Source of the DNA: Bacteroidales bacterium UBA932
Lineage (GTDB): Bacteria > Bacteroidota > Bacteroidia > Bacteroidales > UBA932
Length of the DNA stretch: 12,733 bases
Reading direction: 5' to 3'
Assembly (NCBI GenBank): GCA_002293585.1
Contig: DBDM01000038.1
Span: 514-13,246, forward strand
How positions within the stretch are numbered: position 1 is the stretch's first letter; every line of letters begins with the position of its first letter. The position numbers and the translations under genes were made by a program. Below are positions 1-7,963 of this stretch, piece by piece. A model generated the notes under the pieces. It searched no databases. It worked only from the letters and a program-made list of their open reading frames with translations, and was not told the DNA's origin.

Positions 1-42
1 GTCTCTCGTCTCTCGTCTCTTGTCTCTTGTCTCTCGTCTGTC
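1..42. repeat. 6-copy 7-bp tandem array inside mnmE
   Basis: Six head-to-tail 7-bp units start at the first base of the window. Four-fifths of the positions are invariant, following GTCTCTY, with one unit reading GTCTGTC. It may continue to the left of the window. On the coding (minus) strand it lies directly after the MnmE G4 motif NKTD and codes a run rich in Arg, Glu, Asp and Thr, unlike the rest of the protein. Because 7 is not a multiple of 3, gain or loss of one unit would shift the frame; three units would add seven residues. Confidence 0.9.
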
Positions 43-1058
43 TTGTTCATCACCACGATCAGCTGCTGTGCGTCGGTCAGGCGGGGTTGAATGTCGTCAA
101 TGGCAACAAAGGTGTCGGGACGGGTGGCGTCGAGGACGAGCAGCACGATGCGCGCCCGGCGGATATTATCATAAGTGCGCTCAATGCCCATTTGCTCTAC
201 GGTTTCGGTGGTGTGGCGCAGTCCGGCCGTGTCGATGAAACGGAAGGAGATGCCGTTGAGTTGTATGCGTTCTTCAATGCTGTCGCGCGTAGTGCCGTGG
301 ATGTCGGACACAATGGCGCGTTCTTCGCCCAGCAGGGCGTTGAGCAGCGTGCTTTTGCCCACATTGGTGGGGCCGACGATAGCTACCGGCACGCCGTTTT
401 TAATGACGTTGCCTAATGCAAACGATTGCAGCAAGCGTTGGATGTGTTCTTGCAGGTCGTGCAGCAGGCTGTTGAGCTGCAAGCGGTCGGCAAATTCCAC
501 GTCTTCTTCGCTGAAATCAAGTTCCAGTTCCAGCAGGGATACAAAATGGAGCAGTTGTTCGCGCAGTTGTTGCAGTTCTTTGGAGAAACCGCCGCGCATT
601 TGCTGCATGGCTATGCGGTGCGCCGCCGCACTTTCCGCCGTAATAATATCGGCTACGGCTTCGGCCTGCGCCAGGTCTAATTTGCCGTTGAGGAAGGCGC
701 GTTGCGTAAACTCACCCGCTGCCGCCGCCTGCGCTCCTCTGTCGATGAGCAGTTGCAGTAATTCCTGTTGGATGTACAGCGAGCCGTGACAGGCAATTTC
801 TACTACCTCTTCGCCGGTGAACGAATGCGGGGCGCGGAATACGCTCACCAATACTTCGTCCAATATCTTTTCGCCGTCCATGATGCGGCCGAAACTGAGG
901 GTATGGCCCGGTTGTGCAGCTAAGGTTTTCCCTTTTTTATGCGGTGTAAAAATGGACTCCACAATGGTTATAGCCTGCGGCCCCGATATACGGACTACCG
1001 CCACGCCGGCGGTGCCGGGAGCAGTGGAAACAGCGCATATGGTAGTATTTAGTATCAA
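1..1058 (-). CDS. mnmE: tRNA uridine-5-carboxymethylaminomethyl(34) synthesis GTPase MnmE, 3' part beyond window
   Basis: MnmE works with MnmG in the cytoplasm to modify uridine 34 in the tRNA wobble position. I translated this strand by hand: 352 continuous codons are visible. The N-terminal formyl-THF-binding domain shows TICAVSTAP (residues 6-14) and FTGEEVVEIACHGS (80-93). The helical domain follows. The GTPase domain begins near residue 224 with G1 GPTNVGKST (229-237), G2 GTTRDS (255-260), G3 DTAGLR (276-281) and G4 NKTD (338-341). MnmE is usually about 450-465 residues, so the end of the G domain and the C-terminal helical part with the CxGK motif lie outside. The presumed start is TTG at 1058-1056. 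It is the only standard start codon between an in-frame TAA and the conserved N-terminus, and it sits inside a heptamer array. A second array codes the residues after G4. Identity is certain; the start is uncertain. Confidence 0.95.
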   Translation of the reverse strand, partial: MILNTTICAVSTAPGTAGVAVVRISGPQAITIVESIFTPHKKGKTLAAQPGHTLSFGRIMDGEKILDEVLVSVFRAPHSFTGEEVVEIACHGSLYIQQELLQLLIDRGAQAAAAGEFTQRAFLNGKLDLAQAEAVADIITAESAAAHRIAMQQMRGGFSKELQQLREQLLHFVSLLELELDFSEEDVEFADRLQLNSLLHDLQEHIQRLLQSFALGNVIKNGVPVAIVGPTNVGKSTLLNALLGEERAIVSDIHGTTRDSIEERIQLNGISFRFIDTAGLRHTTETVEQMGIERTYDNIRRARIVLLVLDATRPDTFVAIDDIQPRLTDAQQLIVVMNKTDERQETRDERRE

Positions 1059-1092
1059 GTATTGAGTACAGAGTATTTAGTATCAAGTACTA
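1044..1092. repeat. 7-copy degenerate 7-bp array spanning the mnmE start
   Basis: Seven consecutive 7-bp units each begin AGTA, in variants such as AGTATTT and AGTATCA. The 18-bp stretch at 1044-1061 recurs exactly at 1072-1089, 28 bp (four units) later. Read on the minus strand, the array covers the mnmE 5' leader, an in-frame TAA, and the presumed TTG start codon with the first few codons. Confidence 0.9.
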
Positions 1093-1100
1093 CAAAGATA
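1093..1100 (-). promoter_or_regulatory. Bacteroidota -7 box for mnmE
   Basis: TATCTTTG on the minus strand matches TAnnTTTG exactly. A TTG lies 21 nt upstream (1122-1124) as a possible -33 element. The box ends 34 nt before the presumed TTG start of mnmE, and the intervening leader is almost entirely heptamer array. Confidence 0.6.
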
Positions 1101-1113
1101 CACTTTTTTTTAC

Positions 1114-1121
1114 TATCTTTA
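1114..1121 (+). promoter_or_regulatory. Probable -7 box for the YgjP-like gene
   Basis: TATCTTTA matches seven of the eight TAnnTTTG positions. It ends 10 nt before the GTG start, leaving almost no leader. No convincing -33 element is seen. It lies back to back with the mnmE promoter on the other strand. Confidence 0.45.
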
Positions 1122-1131
1122 CAATTATTTT

Positions 1132-1860
1132 GTGTGGAAATTGGAGCGTATCATTCGTCATAGTCAATTAGGGGAGGTGACGCTGCGGAAAATGCGGCAG
1201 TCGCGCAACATCAATATTCTGGTGCGGCCGAAGGGGGTATTGATCACCATGCCTTTTTACGCCTCGTTTACGGAAGCCTTGCAGTTTTTGGAAACCCGCG
1301 TTGATTGGGCATTGGAGTCGCTACATAAGCTAAAGGTTAAAGAGGATAGGGTGCAGACGAAATTTACGCCGGAAACGGAATTTGGCACTTATTTCCGTAA
1401 GGTGCAGCTGGTGCCGACCGACCGGCATAATGTCCGTGTACAGATTAAGCCCGAGGTGGTGGAAATTTTTTATCCGGCCGCCCGCAATGTGGATGATCCG
1501 GTGGTGCAGGAGGTCATTCGCAAGGCGGTGGAACATGCCTGGCGGGTGGAAGCGCATGAGGCACTGCCCGCGCGCGTAAAGGCCCTGGCCGTACAATTCG
1601 GATTGTCGTATAAAAAATTGACCATACGTAATTCACGTACCTGCTGGGGCAGCTGCACCGCCGATAACAGCATTAATCTCAGTCTGCATTTGATGCACCT
1701 GCCCGACCATTTAATTGATTATATTATCCTGCATGAGTTGTGCCATACGGTGCATAAGAACCACGGCCCCCGTTTTTGGGCATTGCTGGATGAGTTAACG
1801 CAAAAAAAAGCGCGCGAGTATGCTCATCAGCTTCGTGCACACAGCACAAGAATTTATTAG
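1132..1860 (+). CDS. YgjP/DUF45-family zinc metallopeptidase-like protein
   Basis: The 242-residue protein belongs to the YgjP-like (DUF45, M48-like) metallopeptidase family. It has the zinc motif HELCH (201-205) and a third ligand His in NHGPRFW (210-216). It also has the family's conserved RNSRTCWGSC stretch (166-175) just before it. No signal peptide or membrane segment is visible, so it is probably cytoplasmic. Family members are often annotated as peptidases, and E. coli YgjP has been linked to UTP hydrolysis; the substrate here is unknown. The start is GTG at 1132, the first usable start, ten bases after a -7-like box; a TTG three codons in (1141) is the alternative. It diverges from mnmE and converges on the PorE-like gene, with only 4 nt between the two stop codons. 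Confidence 0.88.
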   Translation: MWKLERIIRHSQLGEVTLRKMRQSRNINILVRPKGVLITMPFYASFTEALQFLETRVDWALESLHKLKVKEDRVQTKFTPETEFGTYFRKVQLVPTDRHNVRVQIKPEVVEIFYPAARNVDDPVVQEVIRKAVEHAWRVEAHEALPARVKALAVQFGLSYKKLTIRNSRTCWGSCTADNSINLSLHLMHLPDHLIDYIILHELCHTVHKNHGPRFWALLDELTQKKAREYAHQLRAHSTRIY

Positions 1861-1864
1861 GTGA

Positions 1865-3799
1865 CTAATTATAAGATACTACTTTTCGTTCGCCGTTTAT
1901 CATCATCACCACAAAAGCGTCGGAGTAGCCTAATTGACGCAATTCGTTTTTCAATTTGGTTGCTTCTTTAATTGTCGTAAAACGCCCTACCGTAAAGCGG
2001 GTATAGGCATCGGGGAAGCTGGCGTAGAAAACTTTCAGTGTAGGATAAACTTCCGATATTTTGTTCAGATACTCCCAGTTGGGATATCCCTTCCCGGCCA
2101 TTACCTGCACGGTATACTGGATGCCGGTAGAGTCGTCGGTGGTTTCCAGAACAACGTTTTCGGCAATGACATTTTCTTCTTTAGCTTTTATGGCAGACAT
2201 TACAATGGAAATGCCGTTTTGTTGTGTTACAGGGTCGTCGCCTGCCAGCGGCCGGTTGATAACGGGTACATACCCATCGTGTATGCAGGAATAGGTATAC
2301 CTTCTGTCTTTGTGAAGAAGGGTGGTAAATTCACCCAGGGAATTGGTGGTACAAATAACTTGTGTTTTATGAACGTTGTCGATGAATGAAATGGACGCAC
2401 CTTCTATGGGCAGGCCGTTGTCTTGGGCGGTGACGGTTCCTTTGAACATTGCGCCGTGATCGATCAGCAGTTTATTTTCAAATGTTTTGGGTGTGGCAAT
2501 GTACCCGAAATCCGGCATCGGCCCGGTCAGCGTAACCTGGTAAATATCGTCACTTCCCAGTCCGCCGGGACGGTTGGATGAAAAATAGCCTGATTTATAG
2601 CCCGGACTGAAAGTCAGGTGAAAATCGTCGCCACAACTGTTTAAGGGATAATGCATGTTTTCTACCTTTTCCCATTGATCGCCTTCGCCTTTGGCGCGGT
2701 AAATGTCAAGTCCGCCTAAGCCTATCCGCCCATTGGAAGAAAAGTAAAGCACGCCTGTAGAGTCCATGGTAGGGAACATTTCATCTCCTTTGGTATTGAT
2801 CATTGGGCCGCAGTTTTGAGGGGCCGACCATTCGCCTTGTGCATTGCGACGGCAGAAATATATGTCCACATTACCATATCCGCCCGGCATATTCGATGCA
2901 AAGTACAACACGTCGTTATTGGGCGAGAGGCAGGGGTGTCCTGCCGAGTATTTCCGGGAATTGTTGTATTTGAAAGGCTTGATATCAGTAAGTTCTTTGT
3001 CTCCTATTTTAGCCGTCAGGATCTCAAAATTATTTTGTAAGATCTCTCCGATTTCAGTCCGTTTTTTATGAAATACGGCGGTATTGGTTTGGGCGTAGAA
3101 AACATTTTTTTTATCTTTCGTGAAGACCAGATGGCCAACGTGTTTGTTGTTGTTTGAAAATTGAGGATACAACACATAGGCAGGGCCAAAAGCGTTGGGA
3201 TTGTTCCTCATACCCCGCGCCTGGTAAATAGTATAGAAGTTGTCAACATTTTCTTTCTGATTACCCTGAATACGGTTAGAAGTAAATATCAGGTTCCCGT
3301 TGAATAATTCAGGGCCCCAGTCGGAATAACGGCTGTTGACTCTCGGCAGCAATGATACCTGGAATATGCTACTATCCTTAGTGGCTATCCATAACATGGC
3401 GGTGTCACAAGTGGCTATCTGCAGCTGTACGTCGGTTGTACCGCGCTTGTTGATGTAGGTTTCAAAATGAGTTTTGGCTTCTTCATATTTCCCCTGACTG
3501 AGAAGAAGAATGCCCATATATCTGTATACTTCGGGCGAAACGCCTTCCATGGCAATGGCTTTCTTGTAATAGGTCAATGCTCTGTCTTTATTGCCCAGCA
3601 GCCGGTAGCAATCGCCCACAATTTCGAGCGCCTCTACTTTGGCCGTCCTGCTATTGACGTTTTTTTCCAACAGTTTGATGGCGTCATTGTATTCGAATTG
3701 TTTTACACGGTCTTTAGCTCGCTGCATAACTGCGTTTGTTTGTGCTGTGGCCGACAAACAAATGGTTAGACATATTAACGATATGCAAATCTTCTTCAT
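1865..3799 (-). CDS. PorE-like TPR / beta-propeller / SPOR-domain periplasmic protein (T9SS-associated)
   Basis: The 644-residue exported protein has a signal peptide ending near Ala19-Gln20 with no lipobox. TPR-like helices span about 28-118. A PD40/WD40-like beta-propeller spans about 150-423, with three blade motifs ending in DIY: SNMPGGYGNVDIY (302-314), 355-367 and 408-420. A carboxypeptidase-regulatory-like domain covers about 450-535 (FKGTVTAQ...PIEGASI). A C-terminal SPOR domain covers about 560-640 (YTVQVMAGKGYPN...YTRFTVGRF...A..LK..L). P. gingivalis PorE has the same first three domains in the same order but ends in an OmpA_C-like peptidoglycan-binding domain. SPOR domains bind denuded glycan, so the anchoring logic may be kept with a different module. 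It lies 9 nt downstream of the PorP-like gene, presumably in one operon. The domain reading is firm; the T9SS role is inferred from architecture and neighbour. Confidence 0.85.
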   Translation of the reverse strand: MKKICISLICLTICLSATAQTNAVMQRAKDRVKQFEYNDAIKLLEKNVNSRTAKVEALEIVGDCYRLLGNKDRALTYYKKAIAMEGVSPEVYRYMGILLLSQGKYEEAKTHFETYINKRGTTDVQLQIATCDTAMLWIATKDSSIFQVSLLPRVNSRYSDWGPELFNGNLIFTSNRIQGNQKENVDNFYTIYQARGMRNNPNAFGPAYVLYPQFSNNNKHVGHLVFTKDKKNVFYAQTNTAVFHKKRTEIGEILQNNFEILTAKIGDKELTDIKPFKYNNSRKYSAGHPCLSPNNDVLYFASNMPGGYGNVDIYFCRRNAQGEWSAPQNCGPMINTKGDEMFPTMDSTGVLYFSSNGRIGLGGLDIYRAKGEGDQWEKVENMHYPLNSCGDDFHLTFSPGYKSGYFSSNRPGGLGSDDIYQVTLTGPMPDFGYIATPKTFENKLLIDHGAMFKGTVTAQDNGLPIEGASISFIDNVHKTQVICTTNSLGEFTTLLHKDRRYTYSCIHDGYVPVINRPLAGDDPVTQQNGISIVMSAIKAKEENVIAENVVLETTDDSTGIQYTVQVMAGKGYPNWEYLNKISEVYPTLKVFYASFPDAYTRFTVGRFTTIKEATKLKNELRQLGYSDAFVVMMINGERKVVSYN

Positions 3800-3808
3800 A
3801 AGTTTGGG

Positions 3809-4789
3809 CTAGAAATAACGTGGGTTAGAGTATACAAGGCGTTTAGGCTGTATGGTGTAGCTGAGGGCGAACTCATGAGTGCCGGGCCATCCGTTCAGAC
3901 TGATGTCATAAGCGTAACCTATACTTAAATTTTTAAAGATCTTCAATTCGCCCAGGAGAGAAATTGCATTGGTACTCTGTGCGCTGGTAGGGTCATGAAT
4001 GTCTTTATAACCGAAATAGATACCCTGGCGATAAGAAACCCCTACCCATATTCCTTTTAATATAAGTCCCATTACATTGATGTCCATGTTTGCCGGGCCG
4101 TTGAAATCTTCACGTAACAGGAATGATGGTTTCAGTGTAATATTGTCGCTTAATTGTATGATACCGCCGGCGGAAACGTAGAGGTGCGGTACTTTTTGGG
4201 CAGAGGAGAAGTTGGCGAACAGGTTGGTTACCGATACGCCTGCAAAAACAAAAGGCGTGGAATAATAGACCCCGAAGCGGAAATCGGGGCGCCATTCCGG
4301 TGAAAGCTGGTCAATGTAAGGATTGGAAGCCATTGAAGGGTCACTGTGGATTAGCTTACTGCGGTCAATTTGCCACTGGGTGACCCCGGCGCTTAGTCCG
4401 ATGGATAACCGGTCGTCGCGCTGATTGAGCCGTATACGGTAAGCATAAGTGCCGAATAAAGAAAACAGGTTGGTTGCTCCTCGGGTTTCATTAACAATTT
4501 GTCCGCCCCAACCTACATTGTTTTCGCGTGTAGCCGAAGCGTCGGCCGCAATAGAATATACGCTCGGAGCGCCCGAAACGCCTGTCCATTGCATACGCCC
4601 GAAGGCTTGCAGGTTGAGCGCTTCTTTATAGCCGGCATAAGCAGGATTTATTACAAGATAGTTGAAAACATACTGGCTGTATTGCATATCCTGTTGGGCA
4701 AATAGAGAACTGCAAGGCAGTAATAACAAGATCAGGATATGGAATAGATACTTTTTAATATGCGCAAAGATCATACCGGAAGAATACAT
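3809..4789 (-). CDS. PorP/SprF-family type IX secretion outer-membrane protein
   Basis: The 326-residue protein has a hydrophobic signal peptide (about 10-31, cleavage near LFA-QQ). The mature end carries the family hallmark QDMQYSQYVFNYLVINPAYAG (33-53). Alternating beta-strand-rich sequence continues to the C-terminus, consistent with an outer-membrane barrel. PorP is part of the T9SS trans-envelope machinery in P. gingivalis; SprF-type paralogues serve particular surface proteins with type B C-terminal signals. With a PorE-like gene directly downstream, it could be either. Other T9SS core genes (porK-N, sprA) are not in the window. Two starts are possible: ATG at 4789, only 9 nt after a -7 box, or Met6 (4774), which gives a more typical signal peptide and a leader of roughly 20 nt. 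Confidence 0.9.
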   Translation of the reverse strand: MYSSGMIFAHIKKYLFHILILLLLPCSSLFAQQDMQYSQYVFNYLVINPAYAGYKEALNLQAFGRMQWTGVSGAPSVYSIAADASATRENNVGWGGQIVNETRGATNLFSLFGTYAYRIRLNQRDDRLSIGLSAGVTQWQIDRSKLIHSDPSMASNPYIDQLSPEWRPDFRFGVYYSTPFVFAGVSVTNLFANFSSAQKVPHLYVSAGGIIQLSDNITLKPSFLLREDFNGPANMDINVMGLILKGIWVGVSYRQGIYFGYKDIHDPTSAQSTNAISLLGELKIFKNLSIGYAYDISLNGWPGTHEFALSYTIQPKRLVYSNPRYF

Positions 4790-4798
4790 TATAAACTA

Positions 4799-4831
4799 CA
4801 AAGATAAACATTTTTGAGAATTTATATACAA
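4799..4831 (-). promoter_or_regulatory. Promoter for the porP-like/porE-like unit
   Basis: On the minus strand TTG (4831-4829), 22 nt, then TATCTTTG (4806-4799), an exact TAnnTTTG match. It ends 9 nt before the first ATG of the PorP-like gene. It lies in the 61-nt gap after the addA-like stop, so this unit can be transcribed independently of the upstream helicase gene. Confidence 0.65.
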
Positions 4832-4850
4832 AAAGCTCTGAGATAAATCG

Positions 4851-7800
4851 TTAATTATTATCAACAATTGTTATCTTTTGCTTGTTTACGTACCATAAAT
4901 AGCCCTTCACTACCGTGTATCCCATTTCGTATAAACATGATATATAGCGTTTTATCTGCTCGAGGTGTGCTTTGTCTTCCAATTCGCCGAATTTGTAGTC
5001 TACTACCTCCACTTCGTCCCGGTTGAGCATAACGCGGTCGGGACGCAACTGGTGCATTTCTTCACTATCGCCGGGCAGCAGGATGTTCATTTCGGTGAGT
5101 GTCTGTTTGTTACCGTCGAACCATCTTTGTACTCCGGGTTGTTGTATGGCTTCGGTAATTTCCTTCCGGAGCTGCGCCGTCACGCCGGGATCGTTCGGGA
5201 CAAAACCGTCCTGCACCAGCGCATCAACTGCCGGATCAATATCTTCGGGTGTCCGGACGGCCGAAAAAGCGCGGTGCATGAGAATGCCGTAGTCGCGTAA
5301 ACTTTTTGATTCCCAGTCTTTTGTCGCTTCATCGCGGTGTTTTAACCGCAGGTGGTTCAAATAGGGGTAGGAGGGATAATCGTTAAGTGCGCAGGTGTCT
5401 ACGGTTTTCTTTTCCTGTTTTGCTGCTATCGGTTCCCGTTGCCCGGTTTCGGTTTTTTCTTCCGGCCATAGTTCTGCCAAGGCACTGTTTATGGTATAGT
5501 CTTTCTTTGCCGGTTCGGGACAAAAGACATAGAGTTCGTCTTCAGCGCGTGTGAGCGCTACGTACAGGAGGTTGAGGTTGTCGATGTAGGATTGTGTTTT
5601 TTCAAGGGCATAATCGTAGCTAAAGTGTGTGTTAGCTAATGATTTACTGTAATTCAACGGCAGGTGGGGGATTTGGTTGAACGGCGCTTGTGTGCTGCTG
5701 ACCCAAAGCAAGGTGCCGGATTGCGGCTCCAAAGGCCAGTTGCAGAACGGCACTATGGTAACCCTGAATTGGAGGCCTTTTGATTTATGAATAGTGAGAA
5801 TACGGATAGCGTCGTGTTCGTCGGTCACCTGCAAGGTTTTTTGATCACCATTGATCTTCCACCATTCCACGAATGAAAAAATATCGTTGGTTTCTTTGCT
5901 CGCATATTGCAGTACGATATCATGCAGTTCCTGTATAAACGGCATTTCTCCGGAAATATCATCCGGTTCGAACCATTGGATAATATTTTCTACGGCCTCT
6001 ATCAAGGGTAGTTGTGATAAGGTTTGCAGGCGTTTTTCGTAGTCTTTTTCGCTGATGCTCCTGGCGCTGAGGTAACGGGTGGCCACGTAGCGGTTGATGT
6101 TATCGTTGGGATGCGCCACGGCGTAGAGCGTGGCAGTGATGAATTGCACGACCGGCGACCGTGAAATGAACAACGAATCCTGGGAGATGATGCTGAAACC
6201 TTTTTGCAGCAAGGCGTCGGCCACCACTTGTCCCTGTTTGTTGGAACGTACGAGCACGGCAATGTCCGACAGGGCGTAACCGCGGTGTATGAGTTCTGCC
6301 ACGGTTTCCTGCAAGCGTTGCAGGGCTATTTCCTGTGCGGTGGAATCGTCCGTACTTTTAATATGTTCTACACACACATAACCGCCTTTTTCCTTTCCGG
6401 GCGCTGTTTGTTGTGAAGCATCTTTGTATGAATGGGTGATGGCGCGGTACAGCGGATCGTTTTCGTCGGTGATGCCGGCTTCGGCCAGCGCGTTGTTGAG
6501 CCGTTGTTGAAGCAGTCCGGACAGTCCGGCGAATATCCGGTTGTTGGTGTCCACCACTGTCCGGCTGCTGCGCCAGTTCGTGTTGAGCGTAATGTGCCGT
6601 GTGCCGTAAGCGTTGAAGTCTTCATCCAATTGATAGGCCAGAATGCGCCAGTCGCCATTGCGCCAACGGTAGATCGATTGTTTCACATCGCCTACCGCCA
6701 ATGCTTTCCCGCCTGCCGCCAGACTGTTCAGCAGTAGTGGTTTTAGACTGTTCCATTGCATGGATGAGGTGTCTTGAAACTCGTCGAGCATGAATGAGTG
6801 AAACTGCGCCCCTGTTTTTTCGTAGATGAAAGGGGTGTCGCTGTGATCGATCAGTTTGAATAATAAAAGCAAGGAATCGTTGATGGATAGGCTGTTTTCT
6901 TCGGCTTCCAAGTGGGTGATATTGTCGGCGATGTCTGCCAGCAATCCCATGTCGTAAATGTTTTTCAGGATCTCCCGCGCCGTATTGTAGTCCGTAAATT
7001 GTTCTTCGTACAATGTCACCGATTGCACTAACAGTGGGTTCAGCAAGGGATACACGGCATCAATCTGTCCGTTTTTCGTTTTATCGCTGCCGTACCATTT
7101 CTCAAGATTACCGATGGCTTCTACGGTGCGGCTTTTCGGCTCATAGTCGCCTTCTGTAATTTTATGAAAATGGTGAATGAACCCTGAATTTTTGTATTTG
7201 AAGTCATTTTCCGTAAGGCCGTTATCTTTCATGATCTGTAAGGCGGAACGGCCGGTTTGCTGCATTTGCTGTTCGAATTTTGCTGTGATGTTTTTTATTT
7301 CGCGGATATATCCGGATAAAAACTTTTTATCGGTGAGTTTTTCCCGGAACGCTTCGCCCATGCGCTGGAATGATTCTTTGAATACTTCCCGGCCTATATC
7401 GCGCAGTCCGCCCCGTATGTCCCAGTGTCGTCCGTCGTCCATGCGTTGTTCCACCAGCGTGCCGAGCCATTGCCGGAGTTGCGCATTGGCGCCCGACGCT
7501 TGCAGCAGGCGTTCTATGCTTTCATCGAGCAGTCGATTGGTGTCGAGTTCTACCGTAAATCCGGGCAGCAGGCCGGCTTCGTGCATGAAGCCGCGGATAA
7601 TTTTTTGGAAAAATTTGTCGATGGTAGATACGGCGAAGTGCGAATAATCGTGCAGGATGGCGGTACGCAGCGCGACGGCGCGTTGTTGTAAAGCTTCCGG
7701 CGTGATGCCGGCCGTAGCGGCCAGTTGTTCCTGCAAATCTTTATCCTTTCCGGCTGATAGCTTATTCAGTGTAGTTAATATGCGGCTTTTCATTTCGCCG

Positions 7801-7943
7801 GCGGCTTTGTTGGTAAAAGTCACCGCCAGCAATGAACGGAAAAGTCCTGCCGAAGGTTGCGACAACAACCATTGCAGGTATTCACGGGTGAGCGTATAAG
7901 TCTTCCCGGAGCCCGCCGATGCGTTATAGATATCTAACGACAT
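4851..7943 (-). CDS. AddA/RecB-type UvrD-family helicase-nuclease
   Basis: The 1030-residue superfamily 1A helicase is fused to a RecB-type PD-(D/E)XK nuclease, a double-strand-break processing enzyme. Helicase motifs occur in order: Walker A ASAGSGKT (8-15), TFTNKAAGEMK near 42, DEFQD (387-391), GDVKQSIYRWR soon after, IHKSKGLQF (718-726) and LLYVALTRAEDEL. The nuclease has RPD (Asp969), then VVDYK with Asp982 and Lys984. The 13-residue gap between the aspartates and the DxK spacing match the E. coli RecB active site (Asp1067, Asp1080, Lys1082). The Walker A position fixes the ATG at 7943, which lies only 5 nt after a -7 box. Bacteroidota usually place an AddB-like nuclease beside this gene; here the neighbours are secretion genes and no AddB-like gene is present. 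Helicase-nuclease identity is firm; the exact subfamily (AddA versus RecB-like) is less so. Confidence 0.92.
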   Translation of the reverse strand: MSLDIYNASAGSGKTYTLTREYLQWLLSQPSAGLFRSLLAVTFTNKAAGEMKSRILTTLNKLSAGKDKDLQEQLAATAGITPEALQQRAVALRTAILHDYSHFAVSTIDKFFQKIIRGFMHEAGLLPGFTVELDTNRLLDESIERLLQASGANAQLRQWLGTLVEQRMDDGRHWDIRGGLRDIGREVFKESFQRMGEAFREKLTDKKFLSGYIREIKNITAKFEQQMQQTGRSALQIMKDNGLTENDFKYKNSGFIHHFHKITEGDYEPKSRTVEAIGNLEKWYGSDKTKNGQIDAVYPLLNPLLVQSVTLYEEQFTDYNTAREILKNIYDMGLLADIADNITHLEAEENSLSINDSLLLLFKLIDHSDTPFIYEKTGAQFHSFMLDEFQDTSSMQWNSLKPLLLNSLAAGGKALAVGDVKQSIYRWRNGDWRILAYQLDEDFNAYGTRHITLNTNWRSSRTVVDTNNRIFAGLSGLLQQRLNNALAEAGITDENDPLYRAITHSYKDASQQTAPGKEKGGYVCVEHIKSTDDSTAQEIALQRLQETVAELIHRGYALSDIAVLVRSNKQGQVVADALLQKGFSIISQDSLFISRSPVVQFITATLYAVAHPNDNINRYVATRYLSARSISEKDYEKRLQTLSQLPLIEAVENIIQWFEPDDISGEMPFIQELHDIVLQYASKETNDIFSFVEWWKINGDQKTLQVTDEHDAIRILTIHKSKGLQFRVTIVPFCNWPLEPQSGTLLWVSSTQAPFNQIPHLPLNYSKSLANTHFSYDYALEKTQSYIDNLNLLYVALTRAEDELYVFCPEPAKKDYTINSALAELWPEEKTETGQREPIAAKQEKKTVDTCALNDYPSYPYLNHLRLKHRDEATKDWESKSLRDYGILMHRAFSAVRTPEDIDPAVDALVQDGFVPNDPGVTAQLRKEITEAIQQPGVQRWFDGNKQTLTEMNILLPGDSEEMHQLRPDRVMLNRDEVEVVDYKFGELEDKAHLEQIKRYISCLYEMGYTVVKGYLWYVNKQKITIVDNN

Positions 7944-7948
7944 GAAGG

Positions 7949-7956
7949 CAAAGATA
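7949..7956 (-). promoter_or_regulatory. -7 box directly before the addA-like start
   Basis: TATCTTTG on the minus strand is an exact TAnnTTTG match, ending 5 nt before the ATG at 7943. A second match, TATTTTTG (7957-7964), abuts it upstream. No clear -33 element is seen. If this box is used, the mRNA would be leaderless or nearly so. Confidence 0.6.
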
Positions 7957-7963
7957 CAAAAAT

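Noticed and set aside
175..789. 204-residue open frame on the plus strand
   Set aside because: Ser/Cys-rich antisense shadow of mnmE, whose minus-strand frame carries all GTPase motifs.
1..1058. mnmE as a pseudogene because it lacks an ATG and contains repeats
   Set aside because: The 352 visible codons are uninterrupted and all conserved motifs are intact; only the start is unusual.
1856..1870. A bidirectional terminator between the convergent YgjP-like and PorE-like genes
   Set aside because: Only 4 nt separate the stop codons and no stem with a T run is visible around them.
7177..7647. 156-residue plus-strand open frame
   Set aside because: Antisense to the helicase gene, with Arg/Ser-rich composition typical of a shadow frame.
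4851..7943. A defence island built on the helicase-nuclease
   Set aside because: Neighbours are housekeeping or secretion genes; no restriction, toxin-antitoxin or other defence gene is present, and the protein looks like ordinary AddA-type repair.
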